From an uncultured Clostridia bacterium (GTDB lineage Bacteria; Bacillota; Clostridia; Saccharofermentanales; Saccharofermentanaceae): a DNA stretch of 47,429 nucleotides. Shown piece after piece: positions 1 to 7,214 of this stretch. A model generated the notes under the pieces. That model was not told the origin of the DNA and made no database searches. It saw nothing but the letters and a program-made list of their open reading frames with translations. The position numbers and the translations under genes are program-made. Every line of letters starts with the position of its first letter. The stretch's first letter is position 1. The stretch is taken from contig CAMVBS010000011.1 of NCBI GenBank assembly GCA_947165785.1, forward strand, positions 1 through 47,429, read 5' to 3'.

Positions 1-164
1 GTATGGACCATATCCCCCGCTTCACTTACGATCAGAAGATCGTAAGGCGCCTGCGAGCACACGTAACCAGCTTCACGGTCTTCTTTGACATTACCGTAAA
101 ACAGCCTTAAGACATCGCCAAGACCGTAAAATCCATTATGACCTTTCACCAGGACTTTTATCAT
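1..164 (-). CDS. 5' end of a gene cut by the window edge; possible HemZ-type radical SAM coproporphyrinogen oxidase
   Basis: An ATG at 162-164 overlaps the TGA of the DUF3810 gene by four bases (ATGA), so it is probably translated by coupling. Fifty-four codons are readable before the edge without a stop, beginning MIKVLVKGHNGFYGLGDVLR. A short beta strand followed by GHN and a helix ending in LRLFYG resembles my memory of the N-terminal region of clostridial HemZ proteins. No catalytic motif is in view: the radical SAM CxxxCxxC would lie outside the window. The reading frame and start are well supported; the family name is a weak guess. Confidence 0.5.
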   Translation of the reverse strand, partial: MIKVLVKGHNGFYGLGDVLRLFYGNVKEDREAGYVCSQAPYDLLIVSEAGDMVH

Positions 165-1333
165 TTGCTGATCTCCGGGAGCACATAATCATAGAAGAAC
201 TCGACGTAGATATTGCTGTCGACGACATAAGTCTCAGTTCCTTCCTCTTCGCCGTTTGCCTTAAGATAGCTGTCATTCGACTTCTCGGATACTTCATGGA
301 TGGTCTCAGCAACCTTGCCTACATCCTTCGCATCCCAGTACGCATTTCCGGCGCGGATGTCCCTTATGACCATCTGCATATCAGCACCGTTAAAGGCATC
401 GAAATTATCCAGAAGTCCGCAGATGCTCATAAAGATCTCGAAATACCCCGCATATCTGAAATCCGGACGATCCGACATTGTGCATGCGATCGCCGCAATA
501 AAGTTCGCGTCGCCCTCCTTGGCGTAACCTCTGGCATGAACGAGCTCATGACAAATGGTAAGCGGGAAATCGTAAGTAGCCGTATAGTCAACATTGATGT
601 TGGACTCGCCGATGAACGGATCATAGACGCCGACGATATGAGTGTAGCTCCAGTATTTACTGAGCATGACAGGCTTAGCCCTCACGAATGTCTCCGACAA
701 TCCGAGATCGAACCTTTTCTCCACGCTGCTCACAAGTTCGTTGGCATGGAAAACGGCCTCCGGAAAACTCGACTTCATATGTGAGACCCCGTTACAATCC
801 TCGCCAAGCTGTTGTCTTGCCATGATCATGCCCGTATAAGCCCAGGCCTGAACCTGATAAAGTTCCTCGACCTTGCGTTCCTGAGTCTTAAGCCCAAGCC
901 TTCGATCCGCAGTATCTCTCTTATAGTTCAAGCCGTGCATCAGCATGAACGAATAAGTCGCATAGAAAGCGATGGCAAGGCAAAAACAGAATACCTTGTA
1001 GATATACTTAAGAAATCTCTTCCGCTTTATGCTCTTTACAAGATAAACGAAGAACATGACGATCAGGCACAAGACCAGGATACTTCCTATGACAACGCCC
1101 ATTTCCGTTATCGAAAACATGAAGACATCACTAAACCAGTTACCCATATAAGCAACCTTAGGGAATATCTTCTCAGAATAGGTGTTTGCCACATGTCTCG
1201 TATAAAGCGGAGTCCTCGGCAAGATGATGATACCTGCTATCATGAGTATCACCACCAACGGGAAAAGTATCTTAAGGATTACGGATAAGATCTTGTGTCT
1301 TTCCTCAAACGGTCTTTTATATCCCCTCAGCAT
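161..1333 (-). CDS. DUF3810 family polytopic membrane protein with zincin-like HExxH motif
   Basis: The 390-residue protein has N-terminal membrane segments at about residues 17-38, 73-98 and 110-133, then a large soluble domain. That domain carries HELVH at 262-266 followed by AKEGDANF at 271-278, with Glu273 placed as a third metal ligand. This HExxH plus downstream Glu arrangement is what I know from the DUF3810 family, which is thought to be metallopeptidase-like but has no proven substrate. The ATG follows GAGGAAAGT and overlaps the stop of the upstream DUF1624 gene by seven bases, while its own stop overlaps the next gene. These genes are therefore one translationally coupled unit. Family call is confident; enzymatic activity is inferred. 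Confidence 0.8.
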   Translation of the reverse strand: MLRGYKRPFEERHKILSVILKILFPLVVILMIAGIIILPRTPLYTRHVANTYSEKIFPKVAYMGNWFSDVFMFSITEMGVVIGSILVLCLIVMFFVYLVKSIKRKRFLKYIYKVFCFCLAIAFYATYSFMLMHGLNYKRDTADRRLGLKTQERKVEELYQVQAWAYTGMIMARQQLGEDCNGVSHMKSSFPEAVFHANELVSSVEKRFDLGLSETFVRAKPVMLSKYWSYTHIVGVYDPFIGESNINVDYTATYDFPLTICHELVHARGYAKEGDANFIAAIACTMSDRPDFRYAGYFEIFMSICGLLDNFDAFNGADMQMVIRDIRAGNAYWDAKDVGKVAETIHEVSEKSNDSYLKANGEEEGTETYVVDSNIYVEFFYDYVLPEISK

Positions 1334-2118
1334 ACTTTCCTCACGATAAATACAACAGCATAGGTAATTGCGAGTACTATCGGCTGATGTACGATATAGA
1401 TGATGAGGGAATGTCTTCCCAAAAATTCAAAAGGCTTGCTAAACTTCCTAAACCCCGAAGGAGCATTAGGAAACAATGTACTCTTGCCTGCATAGCAATG
1501 TCTTCCGACAACGGTACCGATCAAAAACACACCGACCCAAGGGAAGAATGGCATATAATCGCCCATGAACATACAGTTGGTTCCGGTGATACCGAGAGGG
1601 ATCAAAAGTCTAGTTGTAACCTGTGAATCATATCTTGTGATCTGGTGACCAACCTGAGTCGACCAAAGTCCGAAGAGCGCGAGAAAAACACTCATAACCT
1701 TCGGATCTATCTTCGCCTTGTTCTCGATAAATCTTATAAGAGCATAAAGGAGCATGCTGCATGCGAGAACATGAAGGACATTAAAGATAATTAGGCAGTC
1801 GATGTTCATATAGTTCGTGGCAATGTAAGTTGCAAATGTAACGAACAAGGCAACACCCAAAAGCTTAACCGCTCTCTTAACTATATTTCTCGAGAAATTA
1901 CAGCACACGCCTGATATTCCGACAAAGATACAAAGGAACATCGGCTCGATGAATACCCAGAACCATGTGGAATCCAGATAACTGAATGCATTAAACCTGA
2001 AGATATATCTGATGTCATATGAGAAGTGCATCAATATCATCAAAAACAGTGCCGCACCTCTTAAAAAATCCAATTCAAAAGCTCTTTCGCGCTTAACGGA
2101 AGCCTTTTCCTCCATCAT
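1327..2118 (-). CDS. DUF1624 (heparan-alpha-glucosaminide N-acetyltransferase-like) membrane protein
   Basis: This 263-residue, multi-spanning protein starts with the signature RAFELDFLRGAALFLMILMH at residues 12-31. That signature marks the DUF1624/HGSNAT-like acyltransferase family, in which the conserved Asp and the membrane His are thought to take part in transmembrane acetyl transfer. A second characteristic stretch, GRHSLIIYIVHQP, lies near residue 235. About seven hydrophobic helices fill the remainder. Start and stop touch both neighbours: TAATG with the pantothenate kinase upstream and a seven-base overlap with the DUF3810 gene downstream. The acceptor substrate cannot be predicted. 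Confidence 0.82.
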   Translation of the reverse strand: MMEEKASVKRERAFELDFLRGAALFLMILMHFSYDIRYIFRFNAFSYLDSTWFWVFIEPMFLCIFVGISGVCCNFSRNIVKRAVKLLGVALFVTFATYIATNYMNIDCLIIFNVLHVLACSMLLYALIRFIENKAKIDPKVMSVFLALFGLWSTQVGHQITRYDSQVTTRLLIPLGITGTNCMFMGDYMPFFPWVGVFLIGTVVGRHCYAGKSTLFPNAPSGFRKFSKPFEFLGRHSLIIYIVHQPIVLAITYAVVFIVRKVC

Positions 2119-2936
2119 TACTCCTCCCCGACGATGCAGCTTCCTACCGCAGTTGCAAAAACTGCATCCTCAGGAACTATGAAATTCACTCTGTAAAGAT
2201 TACTGAATGCTCTGGACATATCCATGCACTGGCTCATTGAAGTAAGTTGCCCCGTCAAAACGATATCATTAAGGCCTGCATTTCTCGCAGCAAGAACGGA
2301 CATTGTTCCGATCGACTGATAAACAAGGTTCATTATACCTACGATCTTATCTTCCTTCGAAAGATCATCATTGTTCTTACCGAAATTAGAAGCAGTCGTA
2401 TCCATTGGAAGACCCGGGATCTCTGACTTCGAGATATCACCGACTGTAAGATCTACCTTATTGATATCTCCGTTTAATGCCATTTCTGACAATTTCTGAG
2501 CATCATCAACATGAATTACGGAATTCGAAAGTCCGACGAGCGTACCGCCGCCTACTCCTGATCCGATAATATGTCTTACTCTGTCATATGAAGCATCAAG
2601 ATAAGCCGTACCTGTTCCCATTGAAACAACAACTGCCTTATCAAGTCCCGAGAGATAAAGACCTCCCAAGCCCGTCGCCATAAACTCAGTAACTACTCTG
2701 GTATCTATTCCCAAGAGCGATCCGTTCGAAAATGATGCACCTACACCGGTAATGTTCACTCTCGATACATCGCTTACTTTAAGATTATTCTCATCGATTA
2801 GTCTGCCCAAAGCTCCGAAAGCCGAGGTGACCGGATCATTTGCCTTAACGATACACTTGGCAACGATCTTGTTATCCTTCATTCCAACTATCTTGGTTGT
2901 ACTGCCGCCAACATCAAGACCAACAACAATACTCAT
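2118..2936 (-). CDS. coaW: Type II pantothenate kinase (CoaW-like)
   Basis: The protein would phosphorylate pantothenate in the first step of coenzyme A synthesis. It has the ASKHA fold signatures: a phosphate-1 loop GLDVGGSTTK at residues 5-14, a GTGTA turn near residue 121 and GSGVGGGTLVGL near 138. These fit the type II (staphylococcal/eukaryotic-like) kinase rather than CoaA or CoaX, and 272 residues is the usual length. A longer reading frame exists to 2981, but the ATG at 2934-2936 gives the canonical N-terminus MSIVVGLDVGGSTT. The longer frame would run through the upstream pilus terminator, so the short start was chosen. The stop shares a base with the DUF1624 start. Confidence 0.85.
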   Translation of the reverse strand: MSIVVGLDVGGSTTKIVGMKDNKIVAKCIVKANDPVTSAFGALGRLIDENNLKVSDVSRVNITGVGASFSNGSLLGIDTRVVTEFMATGLGGLYLSGLDKAVVVSMGTGTAYLDASYDRVRHIIGSGVGGGTLVGLSNSVIHVDDAQKLSEMALNGDINKVDLTVGDISKSEIPGLPMDTTASNFGKNNDDLSKEDKIVGIMNLVYQSIGTMSVLAARNAGLNDIVLTGQLTSMSQCMDMSRAFSNLYRVNFIVPEDAVFATAVGSCIVGEE

Positions 2937-2951
2937 GATTATCTCCAAACA

Positions 2952-2982
2952 TAAAAATATTGCCCCGCTCCTGCGAGGCAAT
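2952..2982 (-). terminator. Rho-independent terminator closing the prepilin operon
   Basis: Read on the minus strand, ATTGCCTCGC and GCGGGGCAAT form a ten-pair stem with an AGGA loop. It is followed by ATTTTTAT. It sits about 25 bases after the stop of the last prepilin and about 16 bases before the pantothenate kinase start. Confidence 0.85.
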
Positions 2983-3006
2983 ATCAGTATATCATATTAT
3001 TTCGGA

Positions 3007-3525
3007 TTAATACTCGTTGAACTTAAAAGTAGATGACGAGCTTACTGCTGTATATGACTTAGCATGTGGTACATATACAGAACCGTTGTATACGTAATTA
3101 TATTTATTCAAACCGGAAACTGTTGATGTAGCTTGGTCTGAAAGCTTGATCGTATAATTAACCAGTCCATTTGTATTGACTGAACAGGTGAACTCAAGCT
3201 TCCACTTATCCTTACCACCAGGAACAACTTTGTACTGCTCAAGATCAAACAATGGAGTTGTTCCTTTGCAAAGCTTATTATTTCTTACTGAAATAGTAGC
3301 TGATCCGGAACCGACATCTTTTGCATTGATAATTGTGTTCTCAAATGCTCTGGCGTTAAGCAGTGCGAAGTCTGCCATATCATCTGCAGCCACAACATTT
3401 GTATGGGATTTCATTACAACAAGAATAAGGGAGAAGAATACGCTAGCTGTCAAGACCATAATAGCGATAGCCAACATGATCTCAAGCAATGTCAATCCCT
3501 TCTTGGATTTATTGACCTTTACCAT
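3007..3525 (-). CDS. Minor prepilin with type III signal peptide (PilV/PilW-like)
   Basis: The 172-residue protein starts MVKVNKSKKG and continues LTLLEIMLAIAIM, a class III signal peptide cut after Gly10 with Glu at mature position 5. A 20-residue hydrophobic helix and a polar domain of about 130 residues follow. Mature residue 1 is Leu rather than the usual Phe. The ATG at 3525 lies nine bases from GGGAGG; a GTG at 3531 is too close to that site. It is the last gene of the four-prepilin group and ends before a strong terminator. Size and position suggest a minor pilin that primes or caps the fibre, but the globular part matches nothing I recognise. Confidence 0.82.
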   Translation of the reverse strand: MVKVNKSKKGLTLLEIMLAIAIMVLTASVFFSLILVVMKSHTNVVAADDMADFALLNARAFENTIINAKDVGSGSATISVRNNKLCKGTTPLFDLEQYKVVPGGKDKWKLEFTCSVNTNGLVNYTIKLSDQATSTVSGLNKYNYVYNGSVYVPHAKSYTAVSSSSTFKFNEY

Positions 3526-3540
3526 ACACACAAACCTCCC

Positions 3541-4020
3541 TTAGCTTACGTAGACATTGCAATGTGTGCAATACCACTTCTTATCGGAAGCATTCTTTGC
3601 AAGATACTCACCGGAGTGACAATTTGGACACTTCTTATCAGGAAGAGCATAAGAAATCGCATATCTGTTAGAAGATGTATTTCCAGCACTCTCACCGTAA
3701 GAACCACCGGTAATAATTGTATTTGTAGTTGTTGCTTTCCATGTATTTACGCGGATCTTAACAGAACCGCCGATCGTACCTCCTGAGAGTGTAAGATCCT
3801 TAGGGCTACTTGTTGCCTGCTTAGGTGTACCTGTTCCTAAAATGACATACTGTACAGCATTAGTAGAATTGGTAGCGCCTGACTTGGCATAAATAGCTGT
3901 ATTAGCGGAATATGATAAAGTAGACATGAATCCCTGCATTACCATAGTAGAAGCAATGAGCATAATTGCCACAGCTAACAAAACTTCAAGCAACGAAAAC
4001 GCTTTTTTATTCTTCTTCAT
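3541..4020 (-). CDS. Prepilin with a C-terminal four-cysteine zinc-ribbon-like tail
   Basis: The 159-residue protein begins MKKNKKA then FSLLEVLLAVAIM, giving a class III signal peptide with Ala instead of Gly at the cleavage position and Glu at +5. The middle is Ser/Thr/Gly-rich, as in secreted pilin domains. The last 30 residues contain CPNCHSG and, 14 residues on, WYCTHCNVYV. This CxxC-x(n)-CxxC pattern is typical of rubredoxin-like zinc ribbons and unusual for an exported pilin. The ATG at 4020 is five bases from GGAGG; an upstream TTG at 4032 overlaps that site and was rejected. It belongs to the same transcript as the neighbouring prepilins. Confidence 0.85.
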   Translation of the reverse strand: MKKNKKAFSLLEVLLAVAIMLIASTMVMQGFMSTLSYSANTAIYAKSGATNSTNAVQYVILGTGTPKQATSSPKDLTLSGGTIGGSVKIRVNTWKATTTNTIITGGSYGESAGNTSSNRYAISYALPDKKCPNCHSGEYLAKNASDKKWYCTHCNVYVS

Positions 4021-4038
4021 ACTTGCCTCCAAAATCTA

Positions 4039-4257
4039 TCAGAATCCGTAAGAAACAATCTTGTCGTTCATGGCAGAGTTGCTATTCTTCATATTATCAA
4101 CTTCGCCCTTAGCCTTAGAAGATGCCTTCTTACTATTGCTCAGGTATGTGCCGGCAGCGATTGCCATAACAGTGGCAAGAATAACGATTATAGCTATTAC
4201 TACAACCATCTCTAGCAAGGTGAAACCTCTTTTAGAGTTTTTACTTATCCTACGCAT
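4039..4257 (-). CDS. Very short type IV prepilin (72 residues)
   Basis: The protein reads MRRISKNSKRG then FTLLEMVVVIAIIVILATVM: a basic leader, cleavage after Gly11 and Glu at mature position 5. Only about 35 polar residues follow the hydrophobic helix, giving a mature product of 61 residues with no room for the usual pilin beta-sheet domain. GGAGG lies ten bases before the ATG. It is closely similar in plan to the 66-residue pilin upstream, and a strong terminator lies between the two. It is probably a structural subunit made at lower level than the first gene. Confidence 0.85.
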   Translation of the reverse strand: MRRISKNSKRGFTLLEMVVVIAIIVILATVMAIAAGTYLSNSKKASSKAKGEVDNMKNSNSAMNDKIVSYGF

Positions 4258-4320
4258 AAACTATCTACCTCCATACCTTAGCATTTTAACAGATTTTCTT
4301 CTCAAATTCCACTATCTGGT

Positions 4321-4358
4321 TTTCTTTAAAAAAGGGGGGGAGCAATCTCCCCCCCTTC
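4321..4358 (-). terminator. Intra-operon terminator after the first pilin gene
   Basis: On the minus strand AAGGGGGGG and CCCCCCCTT form a nine-pair G/C-rich stem around an eight-base loop, followed by TTTTTTAAAG. It is placed 32 bases after the stop of the 66-residue pilin and about 60 bases before the next prepilin. No clear promoter was seen between it and the next gene, so partial read-through probably sets subunit ratios (inference). Confidence 0.85.
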
Positions 4359-4390
4359 CATTCACTTAATAGTCGCTACTCGATTATTAA

Positions 4391-4591
4391 TTAGATAACA
4401 GCAGAGATCTCGTTACCAACAGACTCTGTAGCATCGTTGTGAGACTTCATCTCAGAAGCAGCTGTCTTGGAGTACTTAACATACTTACCAACGCCGAGGA
4501 GCATAACTGCTGCAAGGATAACGATGATAGCAATAACGAGAACCATCTCTACGAGTGTGAAACCCTTCTTGGACTTTGAAATCTTTTTCAT
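4391..4591 (-). CDS. Probable major type IV pilin, very short (66 residues)
   Basis: The sequence MKKISKSKKG, then FTLVEMVLVIAIIVILAAVM, is a textbook class III signal peptide cut after Gly10, with Glu5 and a hydrophobic assembly helix. The mature chain is only 56 residues, so the fibre subunit would be essentially one long helix with a short polar tail. The start has an excellent AGGAGG eight bases upstream and a near-consensus promoter, and the gene is followed by a strong terminator. All this points to high expression, as expected for a major pilin. Aromatic residues are few (Phe1 and the KYVKY tyrosines), so a conductive pilin is not indicated. Confidence 0.85.
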   Translation of the reverse strand: MKKISKSKKGFTLVEMVLVIAIIVILAAVMLLGVGKYVKYSKTAASEMKSHNDATESVGNEISAVI

Positions 4592-4635
4592 AAGAAATTC
4601 CTCCTAAAAAATTGTTTTATTGAGTTTGTAACTTG

Positions 4636-4663
4636 ATTATAACACGGTATTTTCAAATTGCAA
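4636..4663 (-). promoter_or_regulatory. Sigma-A promoter of the pilin genes (proximal)
   Basis: On the minus strand TTGCAA (4663-4658) and TATAAT (4641-4636) are separated by 16 bases. The start codon of the short pilin lies about 45 bases downstream, with AGGAGG at 4605-4600. No other open reading frame is supported in 4592-4969. Confidence 0.8.
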
Positions 4664-4741
4664 TAGGAATTTTGAACTTTTTTCACATTTTTTTCGCAAT
4701 TCCTTGAAATTATGAACACCTGCCCTCCTTGTTACGCCTTG

Positions 4742-4770
4742 ATTATACACCGCAAAGCCCTGATATGCAA
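4742..4770 (-). promoter_or_regulatory. Second, distal sigma-A-like promoter upstream of the pilin genes
   Basis: TTGCAT (4770-4765) and TATAAT (4747-4742) on the minus strand are spaced by 17 bases, about 100 bases upstream of the proximal promoter. A transcript from here would carry a leader of roughly 140 bases before the pilin start. The rest of the 378-base gap 4592-4969 is AT-rich with T-runs, and I see no gene in it. Confidence 0.65.
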
Positions 4771-4969
4771 GGGTTTGAGGCAATTGTCAACTGATTGTGT
4801 ATTTTGTTCGTTTTTTCGAAAAAAATCTTCAAAAAAGTCTCGATTTCTTGTTAAACAGCTCTTTGGTCTACATAATCTCTTAGAAATCCGCCTCAATTTT
4901 GTACGACGACTTCATAATCCAGTTCACAATTCTGTCACTATTTTCACAGGCTTTTTCAGATACATATTC

Positions 4970-7066
4970 TTATCCGAAATATACTTTCATCGGAAGTATC
5001 TCAACATCATCCGTAAAAGGATCTTTTCCTTTTATCTCTTCAACGCTTTCTTTTACTTCATATTTAGAGAAAGCATTGTATTTGATCATATAAGAAAGGT
5101 GTCCTTCAGTATAAATATTAGGAAGCGAAGGATCGTATATCATCTCATACACTACCCTGGTCCTTTCAGAATCCTCGTTAAAGTCATAGATAGACGTTCC
5201 GTACTTCTCAGGATCTTCTATCCCGGCATTGACTGCGATAGTTCCCATGAAGTCCTCGAGTGAGATCGGGGCATTCGAAAACCTCATCGATTCATTCTTT
5301 GCTCCGGCTTCTTTTATCATGAACAGCGGCGAGGATCCGATGGAAGAATACTGTTCCTCCTCTTTATGGAATCCGTGATCTGCCATAAATATGATGGTGC
5401 TGCTGTCATAAACGCCCTGCTCCTTCAATTCATCGATCAGCTTGTACATGATCATGAAGCAGTATTTATTCTCAGTTTCAGTATCACAAGGCTGATGTAT
5501 TCCCCTGAGATGCGTGTAGTAGAATTTGTTGCCGCTCGTAAACGTATAGTCCATCTTATTAAGATAATCGTAATTCACCTCATCGGCCTTGTCATTATCG
5601 TAATACATAATGTAATACCTGAAGGTTTCATCTGAAAACAGCATACTTACCGCATTCTTTATCAGATATGGCATGGAACGATAATATGATACTGCGATAA
5701 AGTCCTTATGGAACTTATTAAGATCAAACATATAGTATTCAAGTTCCTGAGGTTTATCATACCTGGAAACATTATCAAACCTGCCATATTGCTTCGAACT
5801 GTCAGGCGTCTCAAAGCAATATGAATTACATTCATATCCGGCCTTATGCATTGCATCGTAAAAGCCTACTGTCTCCTCACTGTTCCATCCGAGATCCATA
5901 TATTCGTCAAGAGACACTTCATTATTGAAATTACAATTACCAAGGAATTGATTAACTGAAGTTGCCGTTGAATCAAACGTACTCGTTGTATTTGTATACA
6001 TCGTGAAATCCTTAAGTTTCTCGAAAGCCTCAGGATGCTCACTGTTATATTTCTTGGCATATGAATTGTCATAACCGTCGAAAGTGATAACTATGATATT
6101 CTTATCACTTGATAATTCATATTGCTTTGTATTATCGAAAAAGTACTGAACCTTAGTGCTATATACCTTGCCCGGTGCCAGACACAATAGCATAACAAGC
6201 GATACCACGTGGAAAGCCAACAAAAGGGCACCAACAATATTGATGATCTTGTCAGACTTTTCTTTAAGGATCTTAGACAGAATAAATATACCGGCAATAA
6301 TGAGGATCCAGATCATCGTGTTAACTACAAGTATCTTAGGGTCATTTACGGTAAGATCTCCCCCTTTATCAAGATAAGGCAGATGCTTATTCATAAACAT
6401 ATACTGCACCACAGATCCGATCATAAGCCCGGTAAGAAATCTGGTCACTATCTTAAACATCTTATCTTTCAGTTTCGAAATTATAAGTGAGAAGATCACT
6501 GAGACTGATAAGAACAGAAATACCAGATACAAAATAAACGGTTTGCATGAAAACTCGAAATTATCGATATTTCCTATATATGTATCTATTGGAATATAAA
6601 GAGTGATCAAGAAGACGTTTGAAGATACTACTAAAAAAGATGTAACCAGATGCTTCTTTGAGTTCTCATCTTTTCCGGGAATCAGGTAAAGTGCGAGGCC
6701 GAAAGACATGATCAGATTCAATATAAAGAATACTGCAAGAAGCAGGATATCGATCGCCGTATGATGCGATCTGAAAAATATGAAGGTCTTTCCAATCCCA
6801 ATTATGTAGTAATAGATAATAAATAGGATCGGAACAGTAACAATAAGTGCTGTTCTGATATTCTCTTTCTTAAGCTTTTCAACAGCTTTAGCAGGAATCC
6901 CACATAATAATGTGGCAATCAATAATATAAGGACAAATAATATTCTGTATGCCACGTAATTAAAATATATCTTTTGCTGTAAACCTAATTGCAATATCAA
7001 AATGTAAGACAGGACTCTTGTAATTACCTGATTCTTTGTCAAAAACGCTTGTATCTTGTTGATCAT
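4970..7066 (-). CDS. Polytopic membrane enzyme of the sulfatase/LtaS/phospho-transferase superfamily
   Basis: About nine membrane helices occupy the first 300 residues of this 698-residue protein; the alkaline-phosphatase-fold domain fills the rest. Landmarks in order are a metal-site strand NIIVITFDGYDN, a segment FTMYTNTTSTFDSTATS placed where these enzymes carry the Thr nucleophile, a THLRGIHQP histidine motif and IIFMADHGFHKEE, the conserved DHG metal site. This plan is shared by LtaS, MdoB and EptA-type transferases that move phosphoglycerol or phosphoethanolamine to outward-facing acceptors. The ATG at 7066 follows GGTGGG; a TTG at 7084 was rejected. It has its own promoter and lies between the pilus motor operon and the pilin genes. 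Substrate unknown; a role in envelope polymer or pilin decoration is inference. Confidence 0.78.
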   Translation of the reverse strand: MINKIQAFLTKNQVITRVLSYILILQLGLQQKIYFNYVAYRILFVLILLIATLLCGIPAKAVEKLKKENIRTALIVTVPILFIIYYYIIGIGKTFIFFRSHHTAIDILLLAVFFILNLIMSFGLALYLIPGKDENSKKHLVTSFLVVSSNVFLITLYIPIDTYIGNIDNFEFSCKPFILYLVFLFLSVSVIFSLIISKLKDKMFKIVTRFLTGLMIGSVVQYMFMNKHLPYLDKGGDLTVNDPKILVVNTMIWILIIAGIFILSKILKEKSDKIINIVGALLLAFHVVSLVMLLCLAPGKVYSTKVQYFFDNTKQYELSSDKNIIVITFDGYDNSYAKKYNSEHPEAFEKLKDFTMYTNTTSTFDSTATSVNQFLGNCNFNNEVSLDEYMDLGWNSEETVGFYDAMHKAGYECNSYCFETPDSSKQYGRFDNVSRYDKPQELEYYMFDLNKFHKDFIAVSYYRSMPYLIKNAVSMLFSDETFRYYIMYYDNDKADEVNYDYLNKMDYTFTSGNKFYYTHLRGIHQPCDTETENKYCFMIMYKLIDELKEQGVYDSSTIIFMADHGFHKEEEQYSSIGSSPLFMIKEAGAKNESMRFSNAPISLEDFMGTIAVNAGIEDPEKYGTSIYDFNEDSERTRVVYEMIYDPSLPNIYTEGHLSYMIKYNAFSKYEVKESVEEIKGKDPFTDDVEILPMKVYFG

Positions 7067-7099
7067 TTTCCCACCGTTTTCCAAGTATATTCGGCTTCG

Positions 7100-7108
7100 A
7101 TTATATCA
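7100..7108 (-). promoter_or_regulatory. Extended -10 promoter of the sulfatase-like gene
   Basis: TGATATAAT on the minus strand is a TGnTATAAT extended -10 element 34 bases before the start codon. No good -35 hexamer is visible. It follows the pilBTCMNO terminator directly, so the gene is an independent unit. Confidence 0.6.
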
Positions 7109-7150
7109 TATATATCAACTCTACTTGATCCTTCGCCATTTGGCTGAAAT

Positions 7151-7183
7151 AAAAAAGGGGGCTGCCATAATTGGCACCCCCCC
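7151..7183 (-). terminator. Terminator of the pilBTCMNO operon
   Basis: On the minus strand GGGGGTGCCA pairs with TGGCAGCCCCC (one bulged G) around ATTA, followed by a TTTTTT run. It starts 32 bases after the pilO stop codon. Confidence 0.85.
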
Positions 7184-7214
7184 TGTAATCGTTTATGTTA
7201 ATAACTCTCGGTTA

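Noticed and set aside
4391..4591. Electrically conductive (Geobacter-type) short pilin
   Set aside because: Length fits, but the mature chain has only three aromatic residues near the N-terminal half and none spaced along the tail.
4712..5263. Plus-strand open frame of 183 codons across the pilin upstream region and the sulfatase-like gene end
   Set aside because: No ribosome site; half of it is antisense to the sulfatase-like gene and the other half covers promoter sequence.
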